DNA from: Acidobacteriota bacterium
GTDB taxonomy: Bacteria > Acidobacteriota > Terriglobia > Bryobacterales > Bryobacteraceae
Length of the DNA stretch: 64,000 bases
NCBI GenBank assembly: GCA_018268715.1
Contig: JAFDVZ010000001.1
Span: forward strand, 53,953-117,952
Direction: 5' to 3'
Shown: positions 1 to 9,500 of the stretch, piece by piece
Numbering within the stretch: position 1 is the stretch's first letter
How the letters are laid out: each line of letters opens with the position of its first letter
The notes under the pieces: generated by a model
Database searches by the model: none
What the model saw: the letters and a program-made list of their open reading frames with translations, nothing else
Told to the model about the DNA's origin: nothing
Position numbers and translations under genes: made by a program

Positions 1-1071
1 CATCAGGCCGATGTTGCCTTCCTGAATCAGGTCGAGAAACGCCAACCCCCGGTTGGTGTAGCGCTTGGCGATCGAAACCACCAGGCGGAGGTTCGCCTCG
101 ATCAGTTGCTTCTTGGCGCCGTCGGATTCGGCGTCGCCCTTTTCCACCACCTGTAGCGTGCGCCTCAACTCGGTGGCGCTCGCGCCGCTGTCTTCCTCGA
201 GCCGCTGGATCTCCTGGTTGAAGTGGCGGAGTTCCTTCTTCAGGTCGCGATTGGCGGCGCCCGCGCTGTTTTGCGGCTCCTCAATCCGGCGCTGGATCCG
301 CGCGATCTCGCGCTCGAGCGGCTTCAGATTGTCCACCGCCTGGCGCAACGCGCTCGACAAGTTGCGCAGCACCGGCGTCGTGAACTGCACCGAACGAACC
401 GTGCGCGAGATGCGCACCATCGCCCGCGCCAACTGGTAGCGCACCGAGCGATGCTGCTTGGGCTTCAGCCCGCGCGGAATCGCCATCAATTTTTGACGTA
501 ATTGCTGCGCTTTTTTGTATTGGCGGTCGATTTCGTCGAGCGTCCGGACCAGTTCCTGGCTCTGCTCGGTCAGCAATTCATCGGTGACCATCAGCTCGGG
601 CAGGCTCAACAGGTCCCGCACCGAGAGCGGATCGCGCTCCACCTCGTCCTTCAGGCGCACGATCTCGCGGATGATCAGCGGCGATCGCGACAAGGACTTG
701 CGCACGCTGCGCTCGCCCCGCTCGATGCGCTTGGCCAGCTCGATTTCGCCTTCGCGGGTGAGCAGCGGAACCGTGCCCATCTCGCGCAGATACATGCGGA
801 CCGGGTCGTTGGTCTTGTCACCGGTGTCCTGGGTGCTTTCAAGGTCGGTGAATTCCTCGCCGTCCTCGATCTTTTTGTCGAATTCGAGTTTGGGCTCCTC
901 CAGGATCTCGACGCCCGCTGTGTCGAGGTCCGAGAGCAGATCCTCCAACTCGCGGCCGCCAGTGAAATCGTCCGACAGCAACTCGTTGACTTCGTCGTAC
1001 AAGACGTAGCCCTTTTCCTTACCGACGTCCATGAGTTGCTTCAAGCGGCCGTACTTTTCGTCTGATGCCAC
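1..1071 (-). CDS. rpoD: RNA polymerase primary sigma factor RpoD (C-terminal part outside window)
   Basis: Read in reverse complement, an open frame runs from a GTG at 1071 to the window edge (357 codons, no stop). After an acidic N-terminus comes [11 protein letters not shown] (region 1.2), a roughly 150-residue charged non-conserved region, and then [12 protein letters not shown] and [12 protein letters not shown], the region 2.1-2.2 core-binding helices. This architecture is that of the housekeeping sigma-70, which directs RNA polymerase to -10/-35 promoters. Regions 2.3-4 lie left of the window. The gene follows dnaG on the same strand, the usual dnaG-rpoD order. GTG 1071 is chosen because the conserved N-terminus begins there and GGGG lies four bases upstream; an earlier start cannot be excluded. 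Confidence 0.95.
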   Translation of the reverse strand, partial: MASDEKYGRLKQLMDVGKEKGYVLYDEVNELLSDDFTGGRELEDLLSDLDTAGVEILEEPKLEFDKKIEDGEEFTDLESTQDTGDKTNDPVRMYLREMGTVPLLTREGEIELAKRIERGERSVRKSLSRSPLIIREIVRLKDEVERDPLSVRDLLSLPELMVTDELLTEQSQELVRTLDEIDRQYKKAQQLRQKLMAIPRGLKPKQHRSVRYQLARAMVRISRTVRSVQFTTPVLRNLSSALRQAVDNLKPLEREIARIQRRIEEPQNSAGAANRDLKKELRHFNQEIQRLEEDSGASATELRRTLQVVEKGDAESDGAKKQLIEANLRLVVSIAKRYTNRGLAFLDLIQEGNIGLM

Positions 1072-1185
1072 GGTACCCCAAAGCCAATCTCCATTGTTGC
1101 AGACCGCGAATTGGATTGTTCAACGGCTTCACCCGAACAATGGACCCTGGTGTTCACATAGTTTACAACACCGCGCAGACGCGTA

Positions 1186-2925
1186 TTACCGCGTCGAAGC
1201 GCTCATTTTTTGCAGCTCCTTGGTCCAACGCAAAGCCTCCTGAAGGTTCCCGCTTCGTTCCGCTTCACGCACCCGGGCGCGCATTTCCGCGCGCTGCGCC
1301 TCGAGATCCGAGTCTTCCAGCGTCTTCAGACAGTTCAGAGCGTCCTGAACGCTCTCACCGCTTCCGTCTATATCATCGGCAAACGCGATGTCGTGCAATA
1401 GGGCTTTCGTCGTGTCATCCAGCCGGCCCTCGATGCGCGAGAATTCAATCGCTTCTCCCTGCGAGGCGGCCGTCACGATCGCCTCGAAAATGCGGCCCGC
1501 CGCCAGCCGGCCCAGATTCGGCAACTCGGCCACCTGCGGCAGAGCGGCGGCGCACGCTTCCGAATCCCGCAGCATTTTTTGAATGAGAATCTTTTCCGCC
1601 TTGGGCACGGCGGAGATGGTCTGCTTGCGCACCGCCACCGGTTTGCGCTCGGCGGCCGCCTTGCGGAACTGGTCGAGCACGGCGCCCGGGTCCACGCGCA
1701 GATAGGCCGCCACGTCGTTCACCACGGCCAACCGCTCCAGTTTGTCGGGGATGCGCTGAATCGCCGGCAGCAGCAGTTGAAAGCCCTGCATGCGGCCTTC
1801 GGCGCTCGAGACATCGAACTTCTTGCGCGCGCGGTCGGCCAGCCAGTGGAAGAAATTCGACGCTGTTTCCACCTTCCGGCGATACACGTCGGCGCCGTTT
1901 TCCTTCACATACTCATCCGGATCGAGCCCGCCCTCGAGTTCGAGCACGCGCACGTGCATGCCCTCGTCGAGAAACATCTGGATGGAGCGTTCGGCCGCCG
2001 CGGCGCCGGCGCGATCGGGGTCGAAGTTCACCACGATGCGGTCGGAGTGGCGCTTGAGCGAACGCACCTGGGATGAAGTGAGGGCGGTGCCGCAACTGGC
2101 CACCACCTGCTCCACGCCCGCCGAGAACACTCCGATGACGTCCATGTATCCTTCCACCAGAATCGAATGCTCGACCTTCCGAATGGAATTTCGCGCGCGA
2201 TTCAGGTTATACAGTACGTCGCTCTTGTGATAAATCTTCGTTTGCGGCGAATTTAAGTATTTCGGCTCCTCATCTCGCAGGGTCCGGCCCGCAAAAGCCA
2301 CGACTTTACCGCTTTCGCTGTGAATGGGGAAGATCAGGCGGCCGCGAAAGTAGTCGTAGAAACCGCCGTCCTCGCGCTTGCGCGCCAGTCCGCTCGCCTC
2401 AATCTGCTCGGCCGAAAAGCCCTCGGCGCGCAGCTTCCGCGTGAGCGCCTGGCCGGTGGGGTCCGAAAAGCCCAGCCCGAACTGCTCGACCAGCTCCGGC
2501 GTCAGCCCGCGCCGGGCCACGTACTCGCGCGCCTGCGCCGCCGCCTGCGACCGGTAGCCCGCGCGGAACAATTGGAGCGCGAGCTCGTTCATGTCGTAGA
2601 GCGAGCCGCGCAGCTTCGATTCCGGATCCGAGTACTCGGCCCGCTTGGGCATCGGGATGCTGAACTGTTCGGCCAGGCTCTTGAGCGCCTCGTAGAAGCT
2701 CAGGTTCTCGATCTGCTCCACGAACTTGATGACGTCGCCGGTGGCCCCGCAGCCGAAGCACTTGTAGGCCTGGATGTCGACATACACCGAAAACGAGGGC
2801 GTCTTTTCGTTGTGAAACGGGCACAGCCCCTGGAGCCGGTTGCCGGAGGCCTTGCGCAGGCGCACGTATTCGCCGATAACACGGACGATGTCGACGGAAG
2901 CCTTGAGTTGCTGAACGAATTCCAT
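1186..2925 (-). CDS. dnaG: DNA primase DnaG
   Basis: 579 residues, close to the usual 580-620. Primase makes the RNA primers for Okazaki fragments and acts with the replicative helicase. The N-terminal CHC2 zinc finger is clear (C35, H38, C56, C59 in LCPFHNEKTPSFSVY and KCFGCGATGD). The catalytic Toprim part carries LVEGYMDVIG at about residue 260 and the DPDRAG metal-binding motif at about 300. The C-terminal part (after about 440) is the poorly conserved helicase-binding region. ATG 2925 fits the family N-terminus (MEFVQQLKASVDIVRVIGEYV). It lies upstream of rpoD on the same strand with 114 bases between them, so the two may be cotranscribed. Confidence 0.97.
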   Translation of the reverse strand: MEFVQQLKASVDIVRVIGEYVRLRKASGNRLQGLCPFHNEKTPSFSVYVDIQAYKCFGCGATGDVIKFVEQIENLSFYEALKSLAEQFSIPMPKRAEYSDPESKLRGSLYDMNELALQLFRAGYRSQAAAQAREYVARRGLTPELVEQFGLGFSDPTGQALTRKLRAEGFSAEQIEASGLARKREDGGFYDYFRGRLIFPIHSESGKVVAFAGRTLRDEEPKYLNSPQTKIYHKSDVLYNLNRARNSIRKVEHSILVEGYMDVIGVFSAGVEQVVASCGTALTSSQVRSLKRHSDRIVVNFDPDRAGAAAAERSIQMFLDEGMHVRVLELEGGLDPDEYVKENGADVYRRKVETASNFFHWLADRARKKFDVSSAEGRMQGFQLLLPAIQRIPDKLERLAVVNDVAAYLRVDPGAVLDQFRKAAAERKPVAVRKQTISAVPKAEKILIQKMLRDSEACAAALPQVAELPNLGRLAAGRIFEAIVTAASQGEAIEFSRIEGRLDDTTKALLHDIAFADDIDGSGESVQDALNCLKTLEDSDLEAQRAEMRARVREAERSGNLQEALRWTKELQKMSASTR

Positions 2926-2980
2926 GGCGGGCGTGCGGGGGAGTGCTCACCAGTGTAGCAGTCCCACCGCCCGCCCGAGT

Positions 2981-4897
2981 TTATTGGACCGTCAAGCTGG
3001 CGCCGCGCGTGATCCCGCCCGAAGTCGCGCTGATGGTCACCGTTTGCGTGGAGCTGACGGCCGTGGTGGTGATGGTGAACTTCGCCGATGTCTGCCCGCC
3101 CGACACCGTCACGGAGGCGGGAACCTGCGCCACCAGCTTGTTGCTGCTGGCGAGCGTCACCGTCGCGCCCGAAGGCAGCGGGGCGGCCGCGCTCAACGTC
3201 ACCGTGCCCGTCAGCGAGACGCCGCCCTTCACCGTCGCCGGACTCAGCGTCACCGAACTGACCGTCGCGCTGCCGGCCGGCAGCACGATCAGCGACGCCT
3301 TGAGCGGGGTCGCCTTGTAGGTGGCCGTGATTGTCACGGTTCGGCTGGTGGCGACGGCGCTGGTGGACACGGTGGCCGACCCCGACGTCTGACCCGCGGC
3401 GATGGTGATGAACGAGGGGACCGTCGCAGCCGACAGATCGCTGCTCGCGAAGTTCACCACGGAGGCGCCCGTGGATGCCGCTCCCAGCGTGACGGTCGCC
3501 GCGGTGGATTGTCCTCCGGTGACGGAATCGTTCGCCAGGGCCAGGGTGAACAGCGGATTCACGGTCAGCACGGCAGTCTTCGACGTCCCGTTATAGCTGG
3601 CCGAGACGGTCACCGCCTGGGCGCTGGTGACGGCGGTGGTGGTGATGGTGAACGTCGCCGAACTCTGGCCCCCTCCGATGGTGACGCTGGCGGGCGTCTG
3701 CGCGTACTGGGCGTCGGTGGAAAGCGCCACCACGGCCCCGCCCGAAGGGGCCGCGGAGCCCAGCGTGACGGTTCCGGTCACCGAGTTCCCGCCCACCACC
3801 GGCGTGGCGCTCAGCGTGAGGCCCGAGAGCGTGGGCGCCGTGGTGGAGTTCACCGTCAGCAGCGCCGTCCGCGCTACCCCGTTGGCGGAGGCGGTCAGCG
3901 TGGCCGATCCTGAACCGTTCGAGGACGTGGTGACGGTGAAGCTCGAGCCGATGCTCGCCCCCGGCACGGTCACCGAAGCCGGGATCTGGGCGAACACCGC
4001 GGAGCTGGCCAGCGTAACCGTTAGGCCGCCCGAACGGGCCGGCGCATTCAGCGTGACGGTTCCCGATACGGATCCGCCCGCCAGAACCGAACTCTGGTCC
4101 AGGCCGAATCCCAACAGACGGATCTGGCTGACGGGTAACGAGTCCACCGCGAAGGTAACCACGTTCGATGACGCCGTGGTGGTCGAGATGGTCAGCGACA
4201 GGGTCCCCAGGCCGTCCAGTTGTGGGGGCAACACCACGTTCACCTGGTCCAAGCCGAAATAGAGTGGGGCCGCGCCGGCGTACTCCACCGGCAGCGTGTA
4301 GACATTGCCCGCGCTGTCGAGCGCCTGTGCGGTAACGGCGGCGGCCGCGTTGGTGATGGTGCTGTCAAGGAACGGGTTGCCCGCGTAACGGATGCCGGTG
4401 CCGTAGATCGACAGGCGGGTGCGCTTGTCGTCGCCCAGGTTGGCCGTTGTTTCGATGGTGAACGGTCCGCCCGCGTAGGTCACGCCGTTCAGGATCGCGC
4501 CGGGCCCGCCGCCGGAGAAATCCGACGAAAACAGCGCCGGCGCGGCGTTCTTCACCTCGACGGTGGCGCTGGCGGTGGAGTTGGGGCCAGTGACGACAAT
4601 CTCCACCGTGCCCGAGGCGATGGACGCCGGCATCACCAGGTTGATCTGCGTCGGCGATACGTAGAGTAGCTGCGCCGCCTGGCCCCCGGCCTGAACGGTG
4701 ACGCCCGCCAGCACCGTGGGCAGTTGGCCCGCGGAGTCGAGCTGAGCGGTGGCGGTGGATGTGGCAGGATTCGATCCAAACAGCGTCACCAGGGACGCCG
4801 GGGCCACCGGCGTCTGGTAGTTGGCGGAAGAAACCGCGACGATCGCCGCGGCCGCCGGCCATCCGGCCAGCGCGAAAAGGGCAGTCAGCGCTCTCAA
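2981..4897 (-). CDS. Secreted TIGR03437-type domain protein with four Ig/Calx-beta-like repeats
   Basis: 638 residues with a signal peptide (about 1-18, MRALTALFALAGWPAAAA). Residues about 20-255 carry the hallmarks of the TIGR03437 domain seen in many Solibacter exported proteins (ANYQTPVAPASLVTLFG, LYVSPTQINLVMP, LYFGLDQVNVVLPP). Residues about 257-638 are four repeats of roughly 90 residues, each opening with a valine/glycine strand such as VTGTVTLGSAAPSGG and closing with ALLTVN or ASLTVQ; VSGGQTSAKFTITTTAVSS shows the repeat core. I infer a cell-surface or extracellular beta-sandwich protein, function unknown. The domain normally sits at the C-terminus of such proteins; here it is N-terminal. 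It ends 55 bases upstream of the dnaG start on the same strand. Confidence 0.8.
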   Translation of the reverse strand: MRALTALFALAGWPAAAAIVAVSSANYQTPVAPASLVTLFGSNPATSTATAQLDSAGQLPTVLAGVTVQAGGQAAQLLYVSPTQINLVMPASIASGTVEIVVTGPNSTASATVEVKNAAPALFSSDFSGGGPGAILNGVTYAGGPFTIETTANLGDDKRTRLSIYGTGIRYAGNPFLDSTITNAAAAVTAQALDSAGNVYTLPVEYAGAAPLYFGLDQVNVVLPPQLDGLGTLSLTISTTTASSNVVTFAVDSLPVSQIRLLGFGLDQSSVLAGGSVSGTVTLNAPARSGGLTVTLASSAVFAQIPASVTVPGASIGSSFTVTTSSNGSGSATLTASANGVARTALLTVNSTTAPTLSGLTLSATPVVGGNSVTGTVTLGSAAPSGGAVVALSTDAQYAQTPASVTIGGGQSSATFTITTTAVTSAQAVTVSASYNGTSKTAVLTVNPLFTLALANDSVTGGQSTAATVTLGAASTGASVVNFASSDLSAATVPSFITIAAGQTSGSATVSTSAVATSRTVTITATYKATPLKASLIVLPAGSATVSSVTLSPATVKGGVSLTGTVTLSAAAPLPSGATVTLASSNKLVAQVPASVTVSGGQTSAKFTITTTAVSSTQTVTISATSGGITRGASLTVQ

Positions 4898-4940
4898 GTA
4901 GTGAAGACGCGGACGGGCGGCGGAAAGACGGCCCGGCGGG

Positions 4941-5417
4941 TCAGGCCCGCGGATAGCGCCGGACCGAGGGCCGCCCCAGGATGTGGTCGAGATGATGCTG
5001 CATGTGCAGGATGTAGTCGTCGATCACGTATTCGAGCGTGTGCGGCGCCCCCTCTCCGATCCTGCACTCGGCCGCCATGCGATCCGCCGGAATGCGCGCG
5101 ACCACGGTTGCGATCAGGCGGTTGAAGGCGCTCCATAGTCCGGTGAGCTCGGTCCAGGGCAGTTCCTGGTAGGCGTGCAGGCGAACCCAGTCGTCCTGGG
5201 CGTAGCCCTGGCCGTTGAACTGGCCGTCCAGGGCGGCGCGCACGATGCGGTCGTGGTTGTTGGCGGCCGAATCGATCAGGTGCCCCAGTTCTTCCTTGGG
5301 AGACCAGGCGGCGCCGGTCTTGACGGCGGCATGGGCGTCGTCGATCCGGATCAACTCGGCGAGTTCGAGCTCAACGGCCGTACGGAGCCGCTGGCTGAGT
5401 TCGAGGGGAGTGGCCAT
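4941..5417 (-). CDS. DinB/YfiT-like putative metal-dependent protein
   Basis: 158 residues, right for the DinB four-helix-bundle superfamily, which binds a metal through a histidine triad and includes thiol transferases and proteins of unknown role. The candidate ligands are His in ELGHLIDSAANNHDR near residue 46-55 and the pair in HMQHHLDHIL near 138-145. No signal peptide or membrane segment, so it is probably cytoplasmic. It starts at ATG 5417 and stops 43 bases before the start of the TIGR03437 protein gene on the same strand. The substrate cannot be told from the sequence. Confidence 0.75.
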   Translation of the reverse strand: MATPLELSQRLRTAVELELAELIRIDDAHAAVKTGAAWSPKEELGHLIDSAANNHDRIVRAALDGQFNGQGYAQDDWVRLHAYQELPWTELTGLWSAFNRLIATVVARIPADRMAAECRIGEGAPHTLEYVIDDYILHMQHHLDHILGRPSVRRYPRA

Positions 5418-5491
5418 GGGTCGATTTTCTCACGCTGGACGAGGGGCGCCCCTCCGGCCCTGGCGACGGGAGGGGCGCACGGGCCGCTACT

Positions 5492-5878
5492 TTACCAGCG
5501 GCGGCGGTCGTCGCGCCAGCCGTTGCGGTATTGGTCCCGGTCGACGTCGCGGCGGTCGCGATACATGTCCCGCCCCAGGGCGCGGAGCTCACGCTCGTCG
5601 CGGGCCAGTTCGGCCGCGTCGCGGCGTGCGGCGCCGTCTCGGCCGCAACGCAGATCCTCGTCCAGGCGCCAACGGTCGCGGGCGATTTCGGCGCGCAGGC
5701 GTTCGGCGCGTTCATGGTCGACGTGAAGGTCGCGGTAGTCGCCCCGCAGGTCCTGACGGTAGCCCCAGCCTCCGTCCCGCCAATCGCCTCGGCGTTCCTC
5801 GGCGGAGACCGCGGATGCTCCGGCAAGTCCCAGTCCCACGGCCAACGCCAGCAACCCGGTCCAGTTCGTTTTTCGCAT
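5492..5878 (-). CDS. Small secreted, highly charged Arg/Asp-rich protein
   Basis: The start at ATG 5878 (MRKTNWTGLLALAVGLGLAG) is preferred over longer readings because it gives a clean signal peptide ending near SAVSA and has an AGAAAGGGG ribosome-binding site in front. The mature part (about 105 residues) is almost entirely Arg, Asp, Glu, Tyr and Trp with repeats such as RGDWRDGGWGYRQD and DRRDVDRDQYRNGWRDDRR, predicted helical or disordered. Similar Arg/Asp-rich exported proteins are common in acidobacteria, with no known function. I do not recognise a named family. Confidence 0.7.
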   Translation of the reverse strand: MRKTNWTGLLALAVGLGLAGASAVSAEERRGDWRDGGWGYRQDLRGDYRDLHVDHERAERLRAEIARDRWRLDEDLRCGRDGAARRDAAELARDERELRALGRDMYRDRRDVDRDQYRNGWRDDRRRW

Positions 5879-5975
5879 CTTCGTTCCCCTTTCTTGCGGC
5901 GGGCTCATCGGCTCGCCACAACTCAAAGAACGCATGCCGGGGCGCGCGGGTATCCATCGTGAACCCGTTTTCACG

Positions 5976-7280
5976 TTAACGGGGAATCATGAAGACCTGT
6001 TCGTTCAGGCAATACTCGGCGGCGCGCCGCATGAGTCCGAGCGCCTCGACGATGCGGGCCGCGTCCTCGAATCCGTAGGAGAGGCGTAGCTGGCGCTCAC
6101 CCTTTTCCGCCAGATCGCCCCCCGGGTGTACGCAGTATTCGCCGGGAATGTAATACACGCGGGGCGTCCCGTCGTCGCGCGTCAGATGGCGGAAGAAGGC
6201 GGATCGGGGGTGGGTCTCGATGTCCTTGAAGGTGAGGTAGAAATAGAAGCCGGCGCTGCCGCCGCGGCGCTCCTCGAGGAACGGTCCGAGTTCGCGCTCG
6301 ATGGCCGCGCCCACGGCGAGGGCCTTGGCGCGATAGCCCGCATTCACGGCGGCCAGTTGCTGTTCGATGTGGCGGTCCAGCAGGTAGCTCGACATCTCCT
6401 GGACGAACAATGGGGCGCTGAAGCCGACGTCGCTGGTGCGCTGCACCATGGCGTTCATGAATGGGCCGTCCGGGCCGAGCAGATAGCCGATGCGGAGCCC
6501 CGGCGCGAGCACCTTCGACAGCGTCCCGATCTCGTAGGCGATGCCCGCCGCGTCGCCGGGCAGCGCCGAGACGAACGGCGGCGCGGCCGGGTCGTGCAGG
6601 AGCAATTCGTAGGCCAGATCGTAGAAGATCGGCACGACGCGCCCCTGCCGTTCGGAGAGCGAGGCGGCGCGCCGGTACAACGCTTGCCGCCGCTCGTTCG
6701 ACAGCATGGTGCAGGACGGGTTGTTTACGGTCACCGTGTAGAAAAACGCAACACGGTCCTCGCGGCCCGCGAGCCGGCGGTCCAGGGCGGCCAGGTCCAT
6801 GCCCTCGGCGTCCTCGGGAATCGTCAGCAGCTCGAAGCCCTTGCGCTCCAGCGCTTCCGTGTAAATGTAGTACATCGGGTCGGACGTCACCACGATGCCC
6901 GGTTCGAGGACGTCGGCGATGCTGTCCAGGATGCTGGTGGCGCCGCACGCGCCGACGATCAGCCGGTTTCGGGCGATGGTGGCCGCGTCGAGCGAGCCGA
7001 TGCGGAGGCGGACGAGGAAGTCGCGGATGGAGGCGGCGAGGTTCGCCGAACCGGCGGGACTGCCGTAGTTGAAGGCCTGGCGGTAGCGGGCGGGATCGGC
7101 CGCCACGGCCTGGAGAGCCTCCCCGAGCAGGGGGACCGGAATCGTCTCCTCGTTGACGTAGCCGACGCCGAGGTTAATGTCGACGCCGTCCCGGAAGCCG
7201 TGGGCGAATTCCGCCATCATGCGGCTGACAGGCGCTGGAACGGTGGAGGCCGCCCCGTAACGGGATAATCGAGGGCGCAT
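5976..7280 (-). CDS. PLP-dependent aminotransferase, class I/II fold
   Basis: About 434 residues from ATG 7280 (MRPRLSRYGAASTVPAPVSRM); an upstream in-frame start at 7298 adds only six residues. The fold-type I motifs are present: GACGATSILDSIADVL (cofactor phosphate region), NNPSCTMLS in the place of the usual NPTG, FYDLAYELLL (Asp/Tyr contacting PLP), and the Schiff-base lysine in GTLSKVLAPGLRIGYLLGP. The arginine for substrate carboxylate is probably in LRLSYGFED near the C-terminus. It resembles the MocR/2-aminoadipate aminotransferase-like branch without the DNA-binding domain. The amino-acid substrate is not predictable. It lies 48 bases downstream of glgC on the same strand. Confidence 0.85.
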   Translation of the reverse strand: MRPRLSRYGAASTVPAPVSRMMAEFAHGFRDGVDINLGVGYVNEETIPVPLLGEALQAVAADPARYRQAFNYGSPAGSANLAASIRDFLVRLRIGSLDAATIARNRLIVGACGATSILDSIADVLEPGIVVTSDPMYYIYTEALERKGFELLTIPEDAEGMDLAALDRRLAGREDRVAFFYTVTVNNPSCTMLSNERRQALYRRAASLSERQGRVVPIFYDLAYELLLHDPAAPPFVSALPGDAAGIAYEIGTLSKVLAPGLRIGYLLGPDGPFMNAMVQRTSDVGFSAPLFVQEMSSYLLDRHIEQQLAAVNAGYRAKALAVGAAIERELGPFLEERRGGSAGFYFYLTFKDIETHPRSAFFRHLTRDDGTPRVYYIPGEYCVHPGGDLAEKGERQLRLSYGFEDAARIVEALGLMRRAAEYCLNEQVFMIPR

Positions 7281-7328
7281 ACTTCTACCGTGACACAAGC
7301 GCCGCGCCGCCAGGGCCCGCCGTCCGCT

Positions 7329-8582
7329 TCAGACCAGCAGCGATGCGATATCGACCAGCGACCGATGGCCTTCCACCACCACGATGCCGCTTTCGGTGAC
7401 GTGGTACTTCAGCCGATCCGCTTCCGCGTCGTAGCCGATGACGGTGTCCTCCGGGATCTTGACGTTCTTGTCGAGGATCGCGCGCCGGATCTTGGCCCGC
7501 CGCCCGATGTCGCAATTGTCGAAGATCACCGAATCGTCCACCTGGGCGCCGGTGTGGACCTTCACGCCGCGGCCGATCACCGAATTCCGCACCAGTCCGC
7601 CGGCCAGGATCGCTCCGCCGGACACGATGGAATCGATGGCGTTGCCGCGCCGGCCCTCTTCATCGAAGGTGAACTTCGCCGGGGCGTCGAAATAGCCCGC
7701 CGTCCGCAGCGGCCATTGCCGGTTGTACAGGTTCAGTTCCGGCGCCACCGACCGCAGGTCCATGCTCGCCTCGAAGTAGGCGTCGATGGTGCCGACGTCG
7801 CGCCAGTAGGCCGGCTGTCCGGCGGGGTCGCCCGGGATATGGTTCGTCTGGAAATCGTAGGCGAACATGTCGGTGCGGCCGATCAGGCCGGGCAGGATGT
7901 CGCGGCCGAAATCGTGCGAGCTGTGTTCCTTCTCCCCGTCCGCGTACAGCTCCCGGAGTAGCACGTCGGTGGAGAAGATGTAGTTGCCCATCGAGGCGAA
8001 CACCATGTCCGGACGGCCGGGCATGGTGGGCGCGTTCGGATTCTTCTCGTGGAACGCCACCACGCGGTAGTTCTCGTCCACTTCGATGACGCCGAACTCG
8101 CGGGCGAACTCCTTGGGCACCGGAATGGCGGCGATGGTGACCCGGGCGCGTTTTTCGGCGTGGAACTCGATCATCTCGCGGATGTTCATGCGATATATAT
8201 GATCCGCGCCGAAGATCACGACGATGTGCGGGTCCGCCTGCTCGATCAGGTTCACGTTCTGGTAAATGGCGTCCGCCGTGCCGCGGTACCAGTCCTCGCC
8301 CGCGCTCCGCATCTGGGCCGGAACGGGAATGATGAAGTGGTTGCGCAGCAGTCCGCCGATTTCCCAGCCCTCGCGCAGGTGTTGCAGCAGGGACTGGCTC
8401 TTGAACTGAATGAGGACGTAGATCGAATAGACGCCGGAATTGATCAGGTTGCTCAATACGAAGTCGACGATTCGGTAGCGTCCGCCGAACGGGACGGCCG
8501 GTTTCGCTCTTTCCTTCGTAAGCGGATATAGCCTGGTGCCTTTACCGCCGGCCAGGACGAACGCGAGAGTTCGCAGTTGCAT
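7329..8582 (-). CDS. glgC: Glucose-1-phosphate adenylyltransferase (ADP-glucose pyrophosphorylase)
   Basis: 417 residues, the normal GlgC length. It makes ADP-glucose from ATP and glucose-1-phosphate, the committed step of glycogen synthesis. The N-terminal nucleotidyltransferase signature is intact (LAGGKGTRLYPLTKERAKP, PFGGRYRIVDFVLSN), as are GTADAIYQN, VVIFGADHIYRM and YWRDVGTIDAYFEA. From about residue 290 there is a left-handed beta-helix of hexapeptide type (ILAGGLVRNSVIGRGVKVHTGA). No other glycogen gene is adjacent. The start ATG 8582 is that of the family (MQLRTLAFVLAGGKG). Confidence 0.95.
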   Translation of the reverse strand: MQLRTLAFVLAGGKGTRLYPLTKERAKPAVPFGGRYRIVDFVLSNLINSGVYSIYVLIQFKSQSLLQHLREGWEIGGLLRNHFIIPVPAQMRSAGEDWYRGTADAIYQNVNLIEQADPHIVVIFGADHIYRMNIREMIEFHAEKRARVTIAAIPVPKEFAREFGVIEVDENYRVVAFHEKNPNAPTMPGRPDMVFASMGNYIFSTDVLLRELYADGEKEHSSHDFGRDILPGLIGRTDMFAYDFQTNHIPGDPAGQPAYWRDVGTIDAYFEASMDLRSVAPELNLYNRQWPLRTAGYFDAPAKFTFDEEGRRGNAIDSIVSGGAILAGGLVRNSVIGRGVKVHTGAQVDDSVIFDNCDIGRRAKIRRAILDKNVKIPEDTVIGYDAEADRLKYHVTESGIVVVEGHRSLVDIASLLV

Positions 8583-8609
8583 GGATTGTGATCCCGATCC
8601 CCACCGAAC

Positions 8610-8638
8610 ATTTTGTCAGGGGAGGCGAGCCAAATCAA
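8610..8638 (-). promoter_or_regulatory. Possible sigma-70 promoter for glgC
   Basis: On the minus strand TTGATT (8638-8633) and CAAAAT (8615-8610) are separated by exactly 17 bases, each matching four of six consensus positions, and lie about 30-60 bases upstream of the glgC start. The match is weak and is offered only as a candidate in the 150-base gap between glgC and the divergent PHP phosphatase gene. Confidence 0.25.
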
Positions 8639-8733
8639 TATTCGTTAATGTTGTTTCTTTCGACGATGGCCCGCGGCGCCCATTTTTCCGCTCGAACGGC
8701 GGCGAACGGGTACTTGGTATGCTCAGGGTGAAC

Positions 8734-9486
8734 ATGGTCGACATTCACAGCCACGTGCTGCCGGGCGTGGACGACGGGGCCGCCACGCTCGAAGACAGCA
8801 TCGCGATGTTGACGATGGCCGCCGAGGCCGGCACCACCGACATCGTGGCCACCTCGCACGCCAATACGGAGTTTCTGTGGAACGCCGGGCTGATCGAGCA
8901 GCGCCTCGGGGAGGTGCGCCAGGCCGTTGGCGCCCGAATCCGCGTGCATCCGGGCTGCGAACTGCACCTGACCTTCGACAACGTCAACGACGCGATTCAG
9001 CATCCCACCAAGTACACCATCAACCACAAACAGTGGCTGCTGATCGAGTTTTCCGACCTCATCATCTTCCAGAATTCGAGCGAGATTCTGCGCAAACTGC
9101 GTGAGGCGGGGATGTCGCTGATCATCGCCCACCCGGAGCGCAACCAGATCATGAACAACCGGCCGGAGATGGTGGAGCGGTGGGTGCAGGAGGGCGCGTT
9201 CCTGCAACTGACCGCGCAATCCCTGCTGGGGACGTTCGGATCCATGGCTCGCAAGTACGGCGAGAAGCTGATTGAGAAGGGCATGGGGCACTTTGTCGCC
9301 ACCGACGCCCACGACGTCAGCTACCGCGTGCCCAGGCTCGACGAGGTCTACAAGTGGTTGACCGACAAGTACGGCGAGGAGTGCGCGCGGAAGGCCTGCG
9401 TCGACAATCCGCTGGCTGCCATTACGGGCGACGAGATCTCCCCGACCACGCCTCCCAAGCGACGGAAGTTGTTCGGTCTATTCTGA
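8734..9486 (+). CDS. CpsB/YwqE-type PHP-domain tyrosine phosphatase
   Basis: About 250 residues from ATG 8734 (MVDIHSHVLPGVDDGA), the normal size of this manganese-dependent phosphatase family, which dephosphorylates tyrosine kinases that control capsule and exopolysaccharide export. Metal ligands are visible: H5 and H7 in DIHSH, DD at 13-14, the His of HPGCELH, HPERN, and TDAHD near the C-terminus. ATG 8734 follows AGGGTG closely and matches the family N-terminus; ATG 8719 is an alternative adding five residues. No capsule genes are adjacent. It is divergent from glgC. Confidence 0.85.
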   Translation: MVDIHSHVLPGVDDGAATLEDSIAMLTMAAEAGTTDIVATSHANTEFLWNAGLIEQRLGEVRQAVGARIRVHPGCELHLTFDNVNDAIQHPTKYTINHKQWLLIEFSDLIIFQNSSEILRKLREAGMSLIIAHPERNQIMNNRPEMVERWVQEGAFLQLTAQSLLGTFGSMARKYGEKLIEKGMGHFVATDAHDVSYRVPRLDEVYKWLTDKYGEECARKACVDNPLAAITGDEISPTTPPKRRKLFGLF

Positions 9487-9500
9487 TAAGTCAAGCGTTT

